DNA from: Bacillota bacterium
GTDB taxonomy: Bacteria; Bacillota_E; Sulfobacillia; Sulfobacillales; Sulfobacillaceae
Direction of reading: 5' to 3'
DNA: 9,581 bases
NCBI GenBank assembly: GCA_021802375.1
Contig: JAKAAL010000106.1
Location: 1-9,581, forward strand
In this document: in pieces, positions 6,009 through 9,581 of the stretch
How the letters are laid out: each line of letters opens with the position of its first letter
Numbering within the stretch: position 1 is the first letter of the stretch
Translations under genes and position numbers: made by a program
The notes under the pieces: generated by a model
Seen by the model: the letters and a program-made list of their open reading frames with translations, nothing else
Databases searched by the model: none
Told to the model about the DNA's origin: nothing

Positions 6009-7217
6009 ATGAACACCGCAAATGGGGGGCTTAAGAAACACGGTAAGGTCTATTCCGTCATAAAGTCTACGTTTTTGTTGGCCACTGGTGGCTTGGGATT
6101 GGTAGCTTTTGGGGGACCTATGCATGTCTCCACACCGACATCCTCAGCGTTCTCGGCCACATCGTCCTCGCCTATCTACACGACCCCCGTTTCGTCCAAC
6201 AATGTCGCGCCTCGCTGGTCCACGTCCGTACCGCCGCAATTGGTGTTCAACCATGGAACGCCGCTAATCCTTACGAGCACGAAACAACAGCTCGTTTTAT
6301 CGCGACACTTCCAAACCCATTGGCAGCGCAATACGGTTACTACCGTGCCATCCCATCACACAATCAATGGCGAGAGACTATGGTGTGGACCACAGGGATG
6401 CTGGATTGCCTGGACCACCACCTCGCCTGGTGATGCATCTGCCCGCCTCTCTATCATGCACAGTAATACCGCCGCTTTGCACTGGAAAACCCGCTGGAGT
6501 ACCTCCATTTCGAGGCCTGCCACCGGAGGACAATTACAGATAACCGGGAACGGATCCAATCTCTGGGTCTTGTCGACGGGTACCCCGGCGGCTGGAATGA
6601 TGCCAAAACTGCTGTGGTCCAGCCCTAACGGGGGCCGGTCATGGTCTCTGATTGCCGCAGGCAATGTGTTGTCGATGCCGGCCCCCTTGCGCCTGCCAGC
6701 AGGGTACCCGACAGGAATTACGGCCATATCCCGGAACCATCTCATCCTAACCCTCGAGGCGTCCAACACGTCCATGACCGCCGTATCCTATACATTTCAT
6801 CCGAGGGCCGTCCATATTTTACCCTTCCCCAGGCCGTTGAACGTGCAGTGGACGATCGCCTTACCGGCTCTGGTCCACGGGTCCACCGTCACGATTCCGA
6901 TCATGGGATTGGCGGGCGGCGCTAAGGGCGTCTTGAGGATTGCCACGCGCAAATCCCGCCATAGCGTCTGGACGTTGCATCCCATCGCTGCTCTACCGGG
7001 TGGGTCGGCCACGACCGAATCCGGAAACATGGACGTGCTGTCGGGAACCACCCACCTGGATGTCGTGTGGCCCACCGGCCACGTGGTGCAGCTTCCCGAG
7101 TTGAAATCGTTCCCTAATCCGTTGGTTACTGCGCAAATGGGATCGCACATTGTCGTATTGGGCAAAGACAAATCTTTGTGGGTCAATAGCCACGAAGGCT
7201 GGAGAAGGTGGTCATGA
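6009..7217 (+). CDS. Secreted Asp-box protein, paralogue of the gene at 1802
   Basis: A 402-aa protein. The N-terminus MNTANGGLKKHGKVYSVIKS precedes a hydrophobic segment (TFLLATGGLGLVAFGG, 21-36) and then a Ser/Thr/Pro-rich stretch (38-66), typical of an exported protein with a linker. The body matches the 378-aa protein: GTPAAGMMPKLLW (191-203), an Asp-box-like SPNGGRSW (205-212), LPAGYPTGI (229-237), ALPALV (284-289) and LWVN (390-393) near the end. A Cys pair in WCGPQGCW (125-132) is not shared and could form a disulphide outside the cell. AGGAGGTG is 5 nt before the ATG at 6009, so this start is secure. It lies between the two propeller genes but on the opposite strand, with its own ECF promoter P6. 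Function unknown; a divergent beta-propeller is the best guess. Confidence 0.82.
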   Translation: MNTANGGLKKHGKVYSVIKSTFLLATGGLGLVAFGGPMHVSTPTSSAFSATSSSPIYTTPVSSNNVAPRWSTSVPPQLVFNHGTPLILTSTKQQLVLSRHFQTHWQRNTVTTVPSHHTINGERLWCGPQGCWIAWTTTSPGDASARLSIMHSNTAALHWKTRWSTSISRPATGGQLQITGNGSNLWVLSTGTPAAGMMPKLLWSSPNGGRSWSLIAAGNVLSMPAPLRLPAGYPTGITAISRNHLILTLEASNTSMTAVSYTFHPRAVHILPFPRPLNVQWTIALPALVHGSTVTIPIMGLAGGAKGVLRIATRKSRHSVWTLHPIAALPGGSATTESGNMDVLSGTTHLDVVWPTGHVVQLPELKSFPNPLVTAQMGSHIVVLGKDKSLWVNSHEGWRRWS

Positions 7218-7322
7218 AGCTCAGACGGCCTCAGTGACATCTGAGTCGATCAATTTGCCGAGGAGCTATGAGTCAAACGCTGTCCCCGTCGTGCGAATCG
7301 TTCGGAGTTATTAGGGCACACA

Positions 7323-7372
7323 CCTGCCCGTTAATCCATTAAGCTCTGTGGCACAAACGCCCCCGTTTATGC
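7323..7372 (+). repeat. Intergenic repeat, copy 6
   Basis: CCTGCCCGTTAATCCATTAA, then GCTCTGTGGCACAAACGCCC, then CCGTTTATGC. It sits between the convergent 3' ends of the 402-aa gene and the second propeller gene, a place where it cannot serve as a promoter for either. The bases after it (TATGCC...CCGG) resemble those after copy 4, which also lies beyond a propeller gene's 3' end. Confidence 0.88.
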
Positions 7373-7442
7373 CTCGAATCCGGTCACGAAGACTTGCTGA
7401 ATAATGGCTTTCGAGGTTCAATATCGGGGTCCGGACGATCGA

Positions 7443-8717
7443 TTAAGCAGGCCAAGTTCCATTGGCGGCCATTGCACGCTCCCAGATCGCGCCACCGTCG
7501 GTGGTCTTCAGCAGCAAACTTTTGGTAGCTGACGTCTCCCCATTGATCCTCTGTAGCAAGAGCCAGCCGGTGGAGTTGCTCGTCATTTGCAGATTTTCTA
7601 CCCGATACCCGTGTTCAGACGCCAACTGCAGAACGCCGGATATCGGAATGGATGACCAGGTTTTTCCGCCATTGCTGGTGGCGTCAAACCGCGTTAGCGC
7701 ATCATCCACGAGCCAACCGCGGTCGGCATTGATGAAGGACGATTGCAGAGCGAATTGAGACGGGTCTAAGGCGAGCACAGATTTGATCGTCCAAGTGACT
7801 CCTCCATCGGTGGTGCCATACGTGAGAACGTGATCCGATTCGGATTTGCCCTGATACTGCATTAAAACGGTGCCCCGCGGCCCCGAAAACACCGGGGTAA
7901 ACCCGATGGTGTTGTTCCCTTCGAAGTCCTTCGGAATGGGCAACGCGAGCGGAATCCAGCGTGCGCCCGCATCGGTGCTGTGATACAGACTGGCACTGGC
8001 GGTTGCAACCACCAGGTTGCCCACCGCCACCCATCCATCGGTGGCATTGGTGAACGTCATCGGCATTGGCTCATCCATCGCCGGGAGAGCGTTTGGCGTC
8101 GGATGGGGGTTCGGCACATATCCGCTTGCCGCCGACATTATCGTCCACGAGGCTCCTTGATTAGTCGTGCGAAGGATATCGGTGTCTCCCTGCATCATAG
8201 CGCCGCCGGAAAACGCTCGAATCCATCCGGTTTTGGTCGACGTAAAGTCAAGTTGCTCCACCATCGACATGGCTCGCGGAAGCATGGTCACGCTCCGACG
8301 CCATCGGCGGCCACCCGTCGTGGTGCGTAGGACGGTGAGCGTACTCGACTTCTGGTTGCCTACAATCCAAGCAATCCATCCGATTTGAGGGCCGAAAAAT
8401 GAGACAGTCGGGGTGGTTGTGTTGGGGTTCTTGGCGAGGGGAGAGCCCGGGACCGCGTATCGCGTCCAACGACCGCCCGCATCGTTGGTTCGCCAGAGTA
8501 CGAACTGACCATGTTGGTATCCGCCTGTGTACCCAACCGTGGGCGTCACCATGTCGACGGCCATCAATCGGGCTGACGATAGCGGGACGAGGGATGGTGC
8601 ACTGGGCACCGAAGCGGCGAGAGCCGTAGGGGTCAATCCGATGATGCCCGCCGCTAGGGCGGTGACGAAATGTGGCCATCGGATGCGGTCAGTCATCCAA
8701 GCCCGGTAGTGACGCAT
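7443..8717 (-). CDS. Secreted seven-bladed beta-propeller (Ycf48/Asp-box type)
   Basis: A 424-aa protein with a signal peptide (FVTALAAGIIGLTPTALAA, 17-35). Seven Asp-box units are visible: TNDAGGRW (77-84), TTTGGRRW (132-139), TTNQGASW (184-191), STDAGARW (247-254), TTDGGVTW (302-309), TSNGGKTW (347-354) and TTDGGAIW (405-412). Interspersed GW turns lie at 113, 164, 228, 334 and 384. This is a full seven-bladed Ycf48/BNR-like propeller, predicted to be extracellular or cell-surface, and the sister of the 410-aa protein at 4476-5708. Start: the ATG at 8717 has GGAGG 7 nt upstream. An in-frame ATG at 8774 is rejected because it overlaps the -10 box of promoter P7. No catalytic residues typical of sialidases are recognised, so a binding or scaffold role is inferred. 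Confidence 0.9.
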   Translation of the reverse strand: MRHYRAWMTDRIRWPHFVTALAAGIIGLTPTALAASVPSAPSLVPLSSARLMAVDMVTPTVGYTGGYQHGQFVLWRTNDAGGRWTRYAVPGSPLAKNPNTTTPTVSFFGPQIGWIAWIVGNQKSSTLTVLRTTTGGRRWRRSVTMLPRAMSMVEQLDFTSTKTGWIRAFSGGAMMQGDTDILRTTNQGASWTIMSAASGYVPNPHPTPNALPAMDEPMPMTFTNATDGWVAVGNLVVATASASLYHSTDAGARWIPLALPIPKDFEGNNTIGFTPVFSGPRGTVLMQYQGKSESDHVLTYGTTDGGVTWTIKSVLALDPSQFALQSSFINADRGWLVDDALTRFDATSNGGKTWSSIPISGVLQLASEHGYRVENLQMTSNSTGWLLLQRINGETSATKSLLLKTTDGGAIWERAMAANGTWPA

Positions 8718-8774
8718 TGATCTTCCTCCTCGGTTAAACACGTTAGGTAGGCGCGAAGCCGTGTTACTGGACAT

Positions 8775-8801
8775 AACGCCAGGACGTGGGAAAAGGTTAC
8801 A
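8775..8801 (-). promoter_or_regulatory. ECF sigma-type promoter P7 for the second beta-propeller gene
   Basis: On the minus strand: TGTAACC (8801-8795), 16 bases, CGTT (8778-8775) then AT. TGG directly precedes CGTT as in P2 and P5. Leader to the ATG at 8717 is about 50 nt. Confidence 0.8.
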
Positions 8802-9088
8802 CGCTAATCGGCATGACTGAGGAGACTTTCCGAAGGGTCGCCGGTTTGGTACCTGTTCGGCCTTGCAGTTCGTACCCTCGTCATTCCTGCAGGGGAAGAA
8901 CCTGCGTCGCTAACTGGCCCATTCAGCGTCAAGCTAAGTGACATCTCGGGCGGGGGATCGCCGGGATGAAAGCTCCACGGAACATATCCAGGCCTCCACA
9001 AGGTGGGGTCCACCAGGAGGGTGGGCCAATGGCGGCTCTTTGGTTTCATTTTTTTCAGAACCATTCTCTTCACGGGTTAGGGCGTACT
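8802..9088. other. Gene-poor gap upstream of the second propeller gene
   Basis: About 290 bp between promoter P7 and repeat copy 7. A minus-strand frame of 89 codons (GTG at 9073, stop at 8804) is open but has no clear ribosome site, an unusual Pro/Ser-rich translation and no recognisable domain; it is not called as a gene. No RNA gene, strong hairpin or ECF element was found. Confidence 0.4.
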
Positions 9089-9137
9089 CCTGCCCGTTAA
9101 TCCATTAAGCTCTAAGGCACATACGCCCCCATTAATA
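9089..9137 (+). repeat. Intergenic repeat, copy 7
   Basis: CCTGCCCGTTAATCCATTAA, then GCTCTAAGGCACATACGCCC, then CCATTAATA. The 5' flank TTAGGGCGTACT matches that of copy 6 (TTAGGGCACACA) and partly copy 5. A transposable element is inserted 10 bp beyond its right end. Confidence 0.85.
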
Positions 9138-9147
9138 CATCAGTGCA

Positions 9148-9385
9148 GGCTCTTACGCACTTTCTGTTATTAAGAGTCGACGTCGTAACGATGCAGCAAC
9201 CTAATAGTAAGGGTTTGCGATTATTTCTTCGAAAGAATGATGGAAACTCGTCAAACTGTCCAGAGACGGTGGATATGTTATGCGTATTTCCCACAGTGCC
9301 AGCAGCAAATAACAGGAAATACCTGTAACGTCTCTGTTTAATCATTGTATAGTCAATTAGTAATAACAGAAAGTGCGTAAGAGCC
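9148..9385. mobile_element. 238-bp MITE-like element with 25-bp perfect inverted ends
   Basis: The left end GGCTCTTACGCACTTTCTGT (continuing to 9172) and the right end 9361-9385 are perfect reverse complements over 25 bases. The 8-bp sequence TCAGTGCA flanks both sides (9140-9147 and 9386-9393) as a target-site duplication. The 188-bp interior has no credible gene, so the element is non-autonomous and needs a transposase in trans. An 8-bp duplication and ends starting GGCTCTT fit the ISL3 family, but the family assignment rests on memory of typical ends and is tentative. Perfect ends and duplication argue for recent insertion. An internal palindrome surrounds TTCGAA at about 9225-9238. Confidence 0.9.
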
Positions 9386-9393
9386 TCAGTGCA

Positions 9394-9581
9394 GAGCAGT
9401 GTGATGTTTTTGAGTACTACCTAAGATTGGGGATTGGGGAATAGGCACATTCTGAGCGTCTACATGGACGAGCACTGCATTCGCGTCCTAATTAAATCGC
9501 GCATCAAAAAGAGGAGATTGAATATGTAAGAGGAAATACAACCCAAAGCACGTCGACTGAATATATCCTACTAACTCACCT
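9394..9581. other. Window end: no gene called; start codon followed by stop
   Basis: Contains the short tandem GATTGGGGATTGGGG (about 9426-9440). GAGGAG (9511-9516) is correctly placed 7 nt before ATG (9524), which is immediately followed by TAA (9527-9529). A second frame is open to the window edge (from about 9505) but lacks a normal start codon. No ECF element is seen. Confidence 0.4.

Noticed and set aside
7219..7245. CTCAGA...TCTGAG inverted repeat after the 402-aa gene as a terminator
   Set aside because: The loop is long (14 nt) and no T run follows.
8718..8774. Longer N-terminus for the second propeller (ATG at 8774)
   Set aside because: The ATG overlaps the promoter's -10 region, and the ATG at 8717 has GGAGG at ideal spacing directly before a normal signal peptide.
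8804..9073. 89-codon minus-strand reading frame as a gene
   Set aside because: No ribosome site, no promoter element like the other genes, and no recognisable domain.
1..9137. Integron attC sites
   Set aside because: The repeats have GTTAAT direct motifs, but I could not find the inverted R''/R' pair (RYYYAAC ... GTTRRRY) with a long imperfect hairpin, and no integron integrase is in the window.
1..9137. CRISPR array
   Set aside because: Repeat spacing is 150-3040 bp with genes between, not 60-70 bp units with uniform spacers.
9143..9345. Short frames on both strands within the MITE-like element
   Set aside because: They cross the element boundary, have no ribosome sites and show no transposase motifs.

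Overview
The window looks like an accessory region of an acidophilic or soil member of the Bacillota (Firmicutes). Gram-positive-strength ribosome sites (AGGAGG, GGAGG), GTG and TTG starts, mid-range GC, a DUF1906 glycoside-hydrolase-like gene and several secreted Asp-box/Ycf48-like beta-propellers would suit Sulfobacillus or a relative. The genus is an inference, since no rRNA or housekeeping marker is present.

Layout, left to right. First come a stand-alone OmpR-type winged-helix DNA-binding protein (+) and a DUF1906 gene (+) broken by a one-base frameshift. Next are a gap of about 400 bp, a secreted 378-aa protein (+) and a secreted 286-aa protein (-). A seven-bladed beta-propeller (-) follows, then a 402-aa paralogue of the 378-aa protein (+) and a second seven-bladed beta-propeller (-). 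The right end holds a 238-bp non-coding transposable element (MITE-like) with perfect 25-bp inverted ends and an 8-bp target duplication. Five of the seven coding genes carry a signal peptide, so this is a block of surface or secreted proteins.

Two layers of non-coding structure tie the region together. (1) Every intact gene has the same promoter-like element in front of it: TGTAACC, exactly 16 bases, then CGTT(AT). It precedes both + and - strand genes, and a degenerate seventh copy at 3108-3133 leads to a good ribosome site with no gene behind it. This is the architecture of an extracytoplasmic function (ECF) sigma-factor promoter, closest in form to Bacillus SigX/SigM-type sites. The window therefore appears to be a compact ECF regulon of secreted propellers plus one small transcription factor. 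No sigma or anti-sigma gene lies in the window. (2) Seven copies of an intergenic repeat of about 50 bp (core CCTGCCCGTTAATCC, then ATTAAGCTCTGAGGCA, then a second CGCCCCCGTTAATGC) separate the genes. All seven have the same orientation whatever the direction of the genes. Such a one-gene-per-interval layout resembles a cassette array, but no integron attC signature was found.

The ECF elements also settle several start codons: they lie inside or right next to the longest open frames for the 378-aa and second propeller genes, so the true starts must be further downstream, where ribosome sites are found.
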